24,632 nucleotides of DNA, from NCBI GenBank assembly GCA_044359525.1, contig JBIKLY010000054.1, positions 1 to 24,632 of the forward strand, in the 5' to 3' direction. A program made the translations under genes and the position numbers. The DNA is from CAJBIL01 sp044359525 (GTDB lineage Bacteria > Pseudomonadota > Gammaproteobacteria > Burkholderiales > Rhodocyclaceae). Every line of letters begins with the position of its first letter. Position 1 is the stretch's first letter. The notes under the pieces were generated by a model. That model saw only the letters and a program-made list of their open reading frames with translations, ran no database searches and was not told where the DNA came from. This document shows positions 15,521 through 22,008 of this stretch, piece after piece.

Positions 15521-16033
15521 TTAGCCGCGACCCCGACCGCCCTTGCCAAAGCGCTCCATGCGCTCCAGCTTGTCCTTGAAAAACAGGCGGGCTTTTTCCT
15601 TCTGTTCGGCGTTCAGGCTGTCGTAGGCGGCTAGCCAGCGGTCGCGGCTGGCTTCGTGCTGCTTGCGGCCGGCGTCCCTGGCGTCATCCATCTGCTTCAT
15701 CACGGCACGCAGATCGGCGCCCGGTTGCTTGAGCGTTTCCAGCGCGGCTTCGCGTTGCTTGCGCATCTGCTCGCGCATGCCGCTCGTATTTTCTTTTGCG
15801 CTCTTTTCGGCTTCCTGCCAGAGCGCTTCCTGTTTCGCGTCGAGTTTCAGATCGCCGTGCAGGCGCGCCATTCCCGGCATACCGTGCTGCATGCCATGCG
15901 ACATGCCGTGCATGCCGCGTCCGGGGCCGCAGCGTTCGCCGTCGGTCGGGGCCACGGCAAAAGCGGTTGCGGCGCCGCCGAGCGTCAGGACGCCAGCGAT
16001 GAGCAGGGTTCGTGTAGAGACTTTGAAATTCAT
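15521..16033 (-). CDS. Spy/CpxP (LTXXQ) family periplasmic protein
   Basis: This 170-residue protein has a signal peptide with likely cleavage after AFA (24-26). A Gly/Met/His-rich stretch follows at 38-55 (RGMHGMSHGMQHGMPGMA), then a helical body with two LTXXQ-like motifs, LDAKQ (64-68) and LNAEQ (140-144), and a basic Gly/Arg tail. Spy and CpxP are ATP-independent periplasmic chaperones or sensors, often under envelope-stress control. The Met/His stretch could bind copper or another metal, which is an inference. AGAAGG lies before the ATG at 16033. It is divergent from an OmpR-type two-component operon, the same arrangement as cpxP and cpxRA, so it is probably a target of that system. Confidence 0.85.
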   Translation of the reverse strand: MNFKVSTRTLLIAGVLTLGGAATAFAVAPTDGERCGPGRGMHGMSHGMQHGMPGMARLHGDLKLDAKQEALWQEAEKSAKENTSGMREQMRKQREAALETLKQPGADLRAVMKQMDDARDAGRKQHEASRDRWLAAYDSLNAEQKEKARLFFKDKLERMERFGKGGRGRG

Positions 16034-16065
16034 GATGTGATTCCTTCTGGTTGGGGTTGATCGTT

Positions 16066-16083
16066 CCTGAAGAAGACTTCAGG
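16066..16083. repeat. Short inverted repeat in spy leader
   Basis: CCTGAAG (16066-16072) pairs with CTTCAGG (16077-16083) around AAGA. It is in the region upstream of the Spy-like gene, either as leader RNA hairpin or as a binding site. Confidence 0.4.
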
Positions 16084-16111
16084 TGACGATGCCATTCTCG
16101 GTCGCCCTCTG

Positions 16112-16159
16112 TTGCAAACGATTTCAGCGGCGCCACCGGCAATTGCAAATTGTTTCAGC
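16112..16159. promoter_or_regulatory. 31-bp-spaced direct repeat between divergent genes, candidate regulator binding sites
   Basis: TTGCAAACGATTTCAGC (16112-16128) and TTGCAAATTGTTTCAGC (16143-16159) agree at 14 of 17 positions, differing only in a 3-base core. The spacing of 31 bp is about three helical turns. CACCGG also follows each copy. Response regulators of the OmpR type bind direct repeats, so these are the best candidate sites for control of both the Spy-like gene and the regulator itself. Confidence 0.5.
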
Positions 16160-16185
16160 CAGGCACCGGTGGATCGATGGCGGCA

Positions 16186-16191
16186 TAGAAT
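16186..16191 (+). promoter_or_regulatory. Candidate -10 box of the two-component operon
   Basis: TAGAAT lies 27 bp downstream of the second direct repeat. There is no consensus -35 at 17 bp (GCACCG), which is what an activator-dependent promoter would show. The start codon follows at 16221. Confidence 0.35.
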
Positions 16192-16220
16192 GGACGCCAT
16201 ACCTGCCTCAAGGCGCGGCC

Positions 16221-16934
16221 ATGAAAAAAATCCTGCTGATCGACGACGACCCCGAGCTGCGCCAGCTGCTCGCCACCTATCTCGGCCGGCATGGCTTCGA
16301 CACCCTGTTGCTGCCCGATACGCGCCAGCTCGACGCCTATCTCGAACGCTATCAGCCGCATCTGCTCATCCTCGATCTGATGATGCCCGGCGAAGACGGG
16401 CTGGCCGCCTGCCGCCGCCTGCGTGCACGCGGCGAGACGCTGCCGGTGATCATGCTGACCGCGCGCGACGAGCCGGTCGACCGCGTGCTCGGCCTCGAAA
16501 TGGGCGCCGACGACTACGTCGGCAAACCCTTTGATCCGCGCGAGCTGGTTGCCCGTATCGAAGCCGTACTGCGGCGCGGCGCGCGGCCGCCGGCGGCGCC
16601 TGATCCGGCGGGCGGCGACTTTCATTTCGGGACGTGGACCTTCGATCGCGCGGCACGCCAGCTGTTGCGCGACGGCGAGCCGGTGGCCTTGACCAGCGGC
16701 GAATTCGCCCTGCTCAACGTGCTGGTCAGCAACGCCAATCGGCCGATGAAGCGCGAGCGTCTGCTCGAACTGACGCGCGGTGACGACAGCGAATCCTTCG
16801 ACCGCGCGATCGACGTGCAGATGCACCGTCTGCGCCGCCTGATCGAGAGCGATCCGGCCAAGCCGCGATATCTGCAGACGGTATGGGGGGTCGGTTACGT
16901 TTTTGTGCCCGATGGCGAAGAGGCTGCGAAATGA
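16221..16934 (+). CDS. OmpR/PhoB-type response regulator
   Basis: This is a 237-residue transcription regulator. The receiver domain has IDDDPELRQ at the start (acidic pocket), the phospho-acceptor Asp52 in LILDLMMPGEDG, Thr80 in MLTARD and Lys102 in GKPF. The C-terminal winged helix (about 135-237) ends LQTVWGVGYVFV, typical of Trans_Reg_C. I chose the ATG at 16221, where MKKILLIDDD begins, with AAGG upstream; the open frame before it is not needed. Its stop overlaps the kinase start as ATGA. With the divergent Spy-like gene it suggests a Cpx/Rst-like envelope response; the signal is unknown. Confidence 0.94.
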   Translation: MKKILLIDDDPELRQLLATYLGRHGFDTLLLPDTRQLDAYLERYQPHLLILDLMMPGEDGLAACRRLRARGETLPVIMLTARDEPVDRVLGLEMGADDYVGKPFDPRELVARIEAVLRRGARPPAAPDPAGGDFHFGTWTFDRAARQLLRDGEPVALTSGEFALLNVLVSNANRPMKRERLLELTRGDDSESFDRAIDVQMHRLRRLIESDPAKPRYLQTVWGVGYVFVPDGEEAAK

Positions 16935-18253
16935 GGTGGCTGCCCGCTTCGCTCGCTGCCCGCACGGTGCTGCTGATGATCGTCGTGATCGCCGTCGCCG
17001 AGGTCGCAACCTTCGAGCTGATCGGCCATTTCCGCCGTGCTTCGCATATGAACCAGACGGTGCAGTTGCTCGTCGGCCAGGTGCGCCTGCTGCAAACCGT
17101 GCTGCCGGGGCTCGGCAGTGCCGCGCGCGAGCGCCTGTTTGCCGACGACGACCGTCTGCCGGACCTGCAACTGCGCCCTGACGGGCCCGGCGTGCCGCCG
17201 CACGATCCGCATTTCGGTTTTGCCCGGCGCCTCGCCGATCAACTGGCCGAGCGGCTCGGCGAACCGGTGAGTTTGCGCCATGCCGGGCCGGGTTCGCACA
17301 GCGGCCTGTGGATCGGCTTTAGCGCCGGCGGCGAACGCTGGTGGCTGGTCCTGCCGCCGCCGCGCTTCGCGCCGCAGGCGCTGCCGCCCGAGCTGTGGGG
17401 CGGACTGGCGCTGACCCTCGCCGCCCTCCTGCTGATCGCCTGGTTTTTTGTGCGCGGCATCGTCGGTCCGCTGGCGCGTCTCGGTGAAGCAGTCGCCGCC
17501 ACCGGCGACGGCGTGGCGCGCAGCGTGACGCCGGAAGGGCCGAAGGAAGTGCGGCAACTGGCCGAACGGCACAACACCATGCTCGGCCAGCTTGCCGCGG
17601 CCGAGGCCGAGCGGCGCGAGATGCTGGCCGGGCTGACGCACGATCTGCGCGCGCCGCTGGCCCGCCTGCGCCTGCGTCTGGCCTTGCTGGAAAGCGACAG
17701 CGAGCGTGGCGGCCTGACGCGCGATGCCGACGACATGGAACGCATCGTCAGCCAGTGCCTGGCATTCTTGCGCAGCGACGAACGTCGCCCGGAAACGTCG
17801 CCACTGGCCATCGCCGACGCGTTGCGTGAAGAAGTGGCGCGCCAATGCGAGCTGGGCAGGGCGATCACGTTGCATATCGACGCGGCGGCCAGTTCGCAGC
17901 GCGTCGCGCTGAGCGCCGGCAATCTGCAACGCCTGCTCGACAACCTGATCGACAACGCACTGCAGCATGGCGCGCCGCCGGTCGAGGTGGCTTTGAGCGA
18001 TTTTGAGGACTCGGGCGTCCTCCTGTGCGTGCGCGATCACGGGCCGGGCATCGCGCCAACCGACCGCGCACGCGCCCTCGAAGCCTTCGCCCAGATCGAG
18101 CCGGCGCGCGCCACCGGTAGCGGCAACTGCGGCCTCGGGCTGGCCATCGTGCGGCGCATCGCTGCCGGCTGCGGCGGCAGCGTGACGCTGGATGATGCGG
18201 CGGGTGGCGGGCTGGCGGTGGTGGTACAGCTGCCTACGGTCGAGGTGCGCTGA
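16931..18253 (+). CDS. Sensor histidine kinase
   Basis: This 440-residue inner-membrane kinase has helix one at about 9-31, a periplasmic sensor loop of about 120 residues (33-155, rich in Arg/His/Pro), helix two at about 156-174, a HAMP segment (175-228), and a HisKA domain with His237 in AGLTHDLRAPLARL. The ATPase domain has the N box NLIDNALQHG (Asn342), the G1 box DHGPGI (369-374) and the G2 box GLGLAI (401-406). All catalytic elements are intact. It is probably the partner of the preceding regulator, with which it overlaps by 4 bp. The loop has no recognised sensor fold. HPHDPH-type residues around 88-94 (PPHDPHF) might suggest metal sensing, but that is speculation. Confidence 0.93.
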   Translation: MRWLPASLAARTVLLMIVVIAVAEVATFELIGHFRRASHMNQTVQLLVGQVRLLQTVLPGLGSAARERLFADDDRLPDLQLRPDGPGVPPHDPHFGFARRLADQLAERLGEPVSLRHAGPGSHSGLWIGFSAGGERWWLVLPPPRFAPQALPPELWGGLALTLAALLLIAWFFVRGIVGPLARLGEAVAATGDGVARSVTPEGPKEVRQLAERHNTMLGQLAAAEAERREMLAGLTHDLRAPLARLRLRLALLESDSERGGLTRDADDMERIVSQCLAFLRSDERRPETSPLAIADALREEVARQCELGRAITLHIDAAASSQRVALSAGNLQRLLDNLIDNALQHGAPPVEVALSDFEDSGVLLCVRDHGPGIAPTDRARALEAFAQIEPARATGSGNCGLGLAIVRRIAAGCGGSVTLDDAAGGGLAVVVQLPTVEVR

Positions 18254-19093
18254 ATGCGGCGCGTTCGTAGCCTTGCCCTCGTTTTTCTGTTGTCAGCCTG
18301 CCTGGCAGGCACGGGTGCGCAGGCCGAAGGTTACGTCGAACCCCCGCGCATTGCCGCCGCGCTGGCGCAGGGACTGGCGGTGGAACGTGGTATCGGCCTC
18401 CGCAAGAACGCCAGTCTGGCTATCGAGTTCTATTGTGATGCGGCGACAATGGGTAGCTCGGAAGGCTTTTTCCGCATTGGACGGATGCTGGCCAAGGGTG
18501 AGCGCAAGTTACGGAATCTGCAGCTGGCGAATGCCTATCTTGCCCTGGCTGCGCGCCTTGGCCACCGTGAGGCGAGCATGCTGCACGACCCGCTGGTTGC
18601 GAATGCTTCGATCGATGAGATCTGCAGCGACCTTTATGGCACCGTCGGCCAGCCGAAATTTGATCTCGAAGGCTATATCGCCGGCTTGACGCCAGAAAAA
18701 CGAAAAATTGCCGCATTGATCCGCAAAAAAGCGCCGCAATACGGCGTTGATCCACGCATGGCGCTGGGTGTCGCACTGGCTGAATCGAATCTCGACGCCC
18801 GTGCCGTTTCACCCAAAAACGCGCAGGGCGTGATGCAACTCATCCCCGACACGCAGGATCGTTTCGGGGTGCACAAGCCATTCGATGCGGAGCAGAACAT
18901 CAACGGCGGGCTGGCTTATCTGAAGTGGCTGCAGAACCGCTTTGGCGGGAACCTGAAACTGGTCGCCGCCGCCTACAATGCCGGCGAAGGTAACGTCGAT
19001 CGTTATGGCGGCATTCCCCCTTTCCCCGAAACACAGCACTACGTCCGGCGCGTGCTCGGCTTTGCCGGAATTCCGCGTGCAATCACCCGATAG
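18254..19093 (+). CDS. Lytic transglycosylase lipoprotein with Sel1-like repeats
   Basis: This 279-residue protein has a lipobox LSAC (Cys16) that suggests an outer-membrane lipoprotein, although AQA (22-24) could be a signal peptidase I site. Residues about 33-105 form Sel1-like helical repeats (GLAVERGIGLRKN, RIGRMLAKGE, ANAYLALAARLG). The SLT domain follows from about 153, with ALAESNLDARAVSPKNAQG (174-192; catalytic Glu177), GVMQLIPDT (192-200) and AAYNAGEGNV. The ATG directly follows the kinase TGA, with GAGGTG as ribosome binding site, so it is the third gene of the two-component operon. A peptidoglycan enzyme under an envelope-stress regulator fits a cell-wall repair role. Confidence 0.9.
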   Translation: MRRVRSLALVFLLSACLAGTGAQAEGYVEPPRIAAALAQGLAVERGIGLRKNASLAIEFYCDAATMGSSEGFFRIGRMLAKGERKLRNLQLANAYLALAARLGHREASMLHDPLVANASIDEICSDLYGTVGQPKFDLEGYIAGLTPEKRKIAALIRKKAPQYGVDPRMALGVALAESNLDARAVSPKNAQGVMQLIPDTQDRFGVHKPFDAEQNINGGLAYLKWLQNRFGGNLKLVAAAYNAGEGNVDRYGGIPPFPETQHYVRRVLGFAGIPRAITR

Positions 19094-19150
19094 ATGCATC
19101 GCATCGGTTGCTGGCATTGCATGTTCAGGCCACCGCGTCCGATAGGTGAT

Positions 19151-19173
19151 TCAGAAAGTTTTTCTGATAAAAT
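19151..19173 (+). promoter_or_regulatory. Extended -10 promoter with overlapping inverted repeat, cytochrome gene
   Basis: TGATAAAAT (19165-19173) is a good extended -10. A perfect 7-bp inverted repeat, TCAGAAA (19151-19157) and TTTCTGA (19161-19167) around GTT, overlaps it. The leader to the ATG at 19249 would be about 70 nt and contains TTGGCG (19181-19186) and CGCCAA (19209-19214), which could pair. Confidence 0.45.
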
Positions 19174-19248
19174 CATGAACTTGGCGATGATGAAGCATGT
19201 ACGTGCCGCGCCAAAAAACCAATCAATATAGACCGAAGAGGAAACCCC

Positions 19249-19707
19249 ATGACCCAAAAGATTCTGTTGCCGCTGCTGCTGCTTGCGCTGCTCGGCGCTT
19301 GTGGCAAGACTGAAGAAGCCAAGCCTGCTGCCGCCCCGGCGCCTGCCCCCGTCGTCGCTGCTGCTCCCGCAGCCGCCCCGGCCGCAGCCGCCCCGGTCGC
19401 CGCGCCGGCAACCCCTGCGCCTGCCGCTGAACCTGCTCCCGCTGCCGCCGGTAGCGTTGATGGCGGTGCCATCTACAAGAAGGCTTGCGGCCTTTGCCAT
19501 GGCACGGGTGCCGGTGGCGCGCCAATGTTTGCGGACAAGTCGCTGTGGGAGAAGCGCATTGCTCAGGGCAAGGAAGTTCTTTACAAGCACGCCATCGGTG
19601 GCTATACCGGCTCGGCTGGCATGATGCCGGCCAAGGGCGGCAATGCTTCGCTGAAGGATGAGGAAGTCAAGGCGGCGGTTGACTACATGGTTGCTGCCGT
19701 CAAGTAA
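19249..19707 (+). CDS. Lipoprotein c-type cytochrome (c5-like)
   Basis: This 152-residue electron carrier has a lipobox LGAC (Cys18) that would anchor it to a membrane facing the periplasm. It is followed by an Ala/Pro-rich linker (about 25-68) that probably acts as a tether. One haem c site is present, CGLCH (Cys80, Cys83, His84). The likely sixth ligand is a Met in AGMMPAKGG (Met125 or Met126). The domain resembles cytochrome c5/c555. GAGG upstream of the ATG serves as ribosome binding site. It stands alone with its own promoter and terminator. It may feed a respiratory reductase; being near the nos genes is suggestive only, since they are on the other strand. Confidence 0.92.
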   Translation: MTQKILLPLLLLALLGACGKTEEAKPAAAPAPAPVVAAAPAAAPAAAAPVAAPATPAPAAEPAPAAAGSVDGGAIYKKACGLCHGTGAGGAPMFADKSLWEKRIAQGKEVLYKHAIGGYTGSAGMMPAKGGNASLKDEEVKAAVDYMVAAVK

Positions 19708-19732
19708 TTTATCCGGGCGTTATTGCATTGTA

Positions 19733-19761
19733 AAAAAGGGAGGCCGTTGGCCTCCCTTTTT
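19733..19761 (+). terminator. Strong rho-independent terminator
   Basis: AAAAAGGGAGGCC (19733-19745) and GGCCTCCCTTTTT (19749-19761) are perfectly complementary around GTT, ending in a T-run. It lies 25 bp after the cytochrome stop. The A-run makes it work on the minus strand too. Confidence 0.93.
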
Positions 19762-19849
19762 GTTTGCTCGACGCAGGACAGAAAACCATCGTGGTACCTG
19801 ATGCTCTTGTGGTCTTCTGACTCTTCCGTTTCCGTCAATACCGCGATTT

Positions 19850-19863
19850 AAGAACATGTTCTT
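19850..19863. promoter_or_regulatory. 14-bp perfect palindrome upstream of PEP-CTERM gene
   Basis: AAGAACATGTTCTT is a perfect palindrome about 155 bp before the PEP-CTERM start codon. The gap 19762-20018 otherwise holds no gene and no clear sigma-54 or sigma-70 promoter that I can support. Confidence 0.4.
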
Positions 19864-20018
19864 GGTGAGATTGATACCCGACGTCATAATGCTCATGGAT
19901 TTTATTTTTGTCGGCTTAAATGGACAACTTCGAGATCACCATTTTTGCGCTTCCTTGTCGTACGACTTTAAAGTCATTTCTCGGGACTGGGAAGTTCCTT
20001 TCGTTTTTTGGAGTTCAT

Positions 20019-20720
20019 ATGAAGACAGTAGTTGCTATCGCAGTTCTTTCTTTTTCAGGTTTTGTGAGTGCCGGCCAGATATTGGTAGATGATTTTTCGG
20101 AACGTTCGCCTACGTCTTGGTGGAGCAATGCGGACGTGCAAATCAATCAAGGATCAATGCTGGGCGGCTATCGCTATACGGAGGCTTTTGGTGGCCTCAC
20201 GCCGGTAACCTTGAATGGCGTTCAGACCGGCAATAGCTGGCGTGACCGCGGCTCAAACACGGGAAATTCATGGGGGCTTGCGACAGTTGGGCAGAGCGTC
20301 GTGGAACTTGATCTTGACTTGGGGTCCCATGGTTATATCTCGGCCAATTTTCTTGATTTAAGTAATGGTATTCAGGTCAGGGCTGAAGTTGCATCTTATG
20401 TTTCTGGCTATGGCTATAGCATAAAATATGACGCATGGAGCTCACCAACTTTCACTTTGTCGCATGGTGCCCAGGCTGTGAATTTCAATTTGTCATCATT
20501 TCTTCCCAATGGAAGCGGGCAATTTCTCAATCCAAACAATATTGACTCGATAAGACTTTGGGTTACTCAACAGGTTGGTGTCTATCCTGCCCTTGGCTCA
20601 CCAGCCTATGTTCTTGATAGCGTTTATGCTGTCTCAGCAGTACCGGAACCGACAAGTGTCATGCTCTTCCTTTCCGGCCTCCTGCTAATTGGGGGTACAA
20701 AGCGCCGCAGTGCAAGCTGA
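20019..20720 (+). CDS. PEP-CTERM sorting domain protein, exported
   Basis: This 233-residue protein has a signal peptide (cleavage likely after VSA, 16-18). The body is Ser/Gly/Asn-rich and probably beta-stranded (about 19-205), with no enzyme motif I recognise. The C-terminus is a PEP-CTERM tail: VPEP (208-211), a hydrophobic helix and a basic end KRRSAS. Such tails are cut by exosortase (EpsH/XrtA), and the proteins are surface or biofilm-matrix components. The ATG at 20019 is preferred because GGAG stands 5 nt upstream and the signal peptide starts there; an in-frame ATG at 19920 is less likely. Base composition is clearly more AT-rich than the neighbours, which suggests separate acquisition. 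No exosortase gene is in the window. Confidence 0.88.
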   Translation: MKTVVAIAVLSFSGFVSAGQILVDDFSERSPTSWWSNADVQINQGSMLGGYRYTEAFGGLTPVTLNGVQTGNSWRDRGSNTGNSWGLATVGQSVVELDLDLGSHGYISANFLDLSNGIQVRAEVASYVSGYGYSIKYDAWSSPTFTLSHGAQAVNFNLSSFLPNGSGQFLNPNNIDSIRLWVTQQVGVYPALGSPAYVLDSVYAVSAVPEPTSVMLFLSGLLLIGGTKRRSAS

Positions 20721-20725
20721 CTTTT

Positions 20726-20765
20726 CGGTGGGTAGCTGACTGAGTTCCCGTGCTTGTACCCACCG
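20726..20765. terminator. Inverted repeat between convergent genes
   Basis: CGGTGGGTA (20726-20734) and TACCCACCG (20757-20765) are perfect complements with a 22-nt loop. It lies between the PEP-CTERM gene and the oppositely oriented nos-cluster end, where a two-way terminator would be expected. There is no T-run, so the call is tentative. Confidence 0.4.
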
Positions 20766-20813
20766 GTTGGCTGAAGTTCTCAAAATAACCGCCGCCGGCT
20801 ACCCGCCTACGTA

Positions 20814-21335
20814 TCAATGACCAATATTGTCGTGCACCTGCAGCGGGTGTACCGATGGGGGTGTCGCGGCGATCTCTGCGTAGCTGCGGATCTGCCCACC
20901 CTGTTTGCCAATGAAAGCCTCGGCATCCTCGCGGCGTGAAAATGCCGGATAGTTGTCGTCACGCATCGGGCCGCGGATACGGGCGCCGGCAACAAAAAAA
21001 GCCGCCTCGGCGCGCAACCAGCCGCTGTGGGCATAATCGGAAACGTAGATGCGTTCGATGTCGGTCGCCAGTCGTCCTTTTCCGTAGCGCGGCAAATCGT
21101 GCAGATACCGCAACATCTCGAGCGGCGAATCGAAGGCGAGCATGCCGCGATCCTTGAATACAATCTGCGTCATCCATTCGGGGGACAGGCTCGGGTACAT
21201 GCCGCATACCGGGCAGCGCATCTCCCGCTCGATACGCTGGGGGCGATAAGGATCAAGACTGCCCAGATAGCTCAGTGCTGCAGCAGCGGCTAAAACCAGC
21301 GCGACCGGAATCACCCATAAGCGCCGGTGAAACAT
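20814..21335 (-). CDS. Second NosL-family protein, membrane-anchored
   Basis: This 173-residue protein of the NosL family (copper delivery for nitrous oxide reductase) has an N-terminal hydrophobic helix (about 6-25) with no lipobox. The metal motif follows as MRCPVCGMYP (39-48; Cys41, Cys44, Met46), then FKDRGMLAFDSPLEMLRYL and a typical NosL C-terminal half. The start is either ATG at 21335, sharing one base with the upstream TGA, or GTG at 21338 with a 4-bp overlap. It is the last gene of the nos-side run. It is a clear paralogue of the nosL at 22009, with a different cysteine motif. The family also includes copper chaperones outside denitrification. Confidence 0.85.
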   Translation of the reverse strand: MFHRRLWVIPVALVLAAAAALSYLGSLDPYRPQRIEREMRCPVCGMYPSLSPEWMTQIVFKDRGMLAFDSPLEMLRYLHDLPRYGKGRLATDIERIYVSDYAHSGWLRAEAAFFVAGARIRGPMRDDNYPAFSRREDAEAFIGKQGGQIRSYAEIAATPPSVHPLQVHDNIGH

Positions 21336-21706
21336 CACGCCAAGGAGCAGCCAGTACGCTCAAAAAGCGGGTCAGCCAGCACGGCGACCACCAGCACGCG
21401 AACATTGTCGAGCGGCGCGGCGCCGAGCTGCGTCACCGGATCGGCGCGCACCTGACCGTCGGCATCATGCAGATGGTTTGGCGAAGTGGCGATCGCGTGA
21501 TCAACGGGCGCCGTGTCGATGCGCAACTCAACATCACCATAACGCCAGGTGAGCGCGTATTCGTCGGCGCTGGCAAAACGCAACTCCATCACCACGCCAT
21601 TGTTCAGTCGCAGAATCAGGGCGTCGCGGCACAAGGTCGCCGGTTCTTCGAGATGTGGCAGCAGGGAAGCGTCGATCGCTTCCTTCAGTTCGATCAGCAG
21701 TGTCAT
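21335..21706 (-). CDS. TumE/DUF6516-like small protein
   Basis: This 123-residue protein has no signal peptide. The stretch YALTWRYGDVELRID (50-64) followed by APVDHAIATSPNHLH (66-80) and DGQV (83-86) resembles the core pattern of the DUF6516/TumE toxin-antitoxin family (tryptophan, then an R-x-D, then a histidine-rich PHHxH-like segment). Here the histidines are His70, His78 and His80. The match is by eye from memory of the family and is not proven. The gene overlaps the stop of the upstream 90-residue gene by 4 bp and touches the second NosL gene, so translation of all three is coupled. Alternative: an uncharacterised copper- or nos-associated protein. Confidence 0.6.
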   Translation of the reverse strand: MTLLIELKEAIDASLLPHLEEPATLCRDALILRLNNGVVMELRFASADEYALTWRYGDVELRIDTAPVDHAIATSPNHLHDADGQVRADPVTQLGAAPLDNVRVLVVAVLADPLFERTGCSLA

Positions 21707-21975
21707 GACAGTTTTGCCTCGGCGAGCAGGATCCGCAAGCTTTCGCGTGCGGCTTCGTGGGCCGCGTGCAGTGCGGCGGCAGAGAGGTAGTCCTCATAGG
21801 CCGGGTGCTCCGGCAGGCTGCCAGCGCGAATCGCTGCGAGCAATTGTTCGGCATCGGCAACGCCGTGGCGATCGAGTATGGTCTTGCGGTCACGCCGCAG
21901 GCTGTAAGCCAGTGCGCTCATGGCCTCGGCCTCTTGTGCCGTTTCCAGCGGAAAATCGTCAAAAAAACCTGGCAT
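21703..21975 (-). CDS. Small acidic helical protein, possible antitoxin-like partner
   Basis: This 90-residue, mostly helical, acidic protein has no signal or membrane segment. The motif ILDRHGVADAEQLLAAIRAG (33-52) with SLPEHPAYEDYL (53-64) looks like small proteins that precede DUF6516/TumE-type genes. I cannot assign a family with certainty. GGAG 9 nt before the ATG at 21975 supports the start. It begins 33 bp after the nosL stop and overlaps the following gene by ATGA. Whether it is an antitoxin or a nos-specific factor is open. Confidence 0.65.
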   Translation of the reverse strand: MPGFFDDFPLETAQEAEAMSALAYSLRRDRKTILDRHGVADAEQLLAAIRAGSLPEHPAYEDYLSAAALHAAHEAARESLRILLAEAKLS

Positions 21976-22008
21976 GCGCTATTTCTCCATTCAGCAGGGA
22001 TGCCTGCG

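Noticed and set aside
19173..19472. Ala/Gly-rich open frame opposite the cytochrome
   Set aside because: It is simply the complement of the Ala/Pro linker codons.
19762..20018. Sigma-54 promoter for the PEP-CTERM gene
   Set aside because: I looked for GG and GC at the required 10-bp spacing and found no acceptable site.
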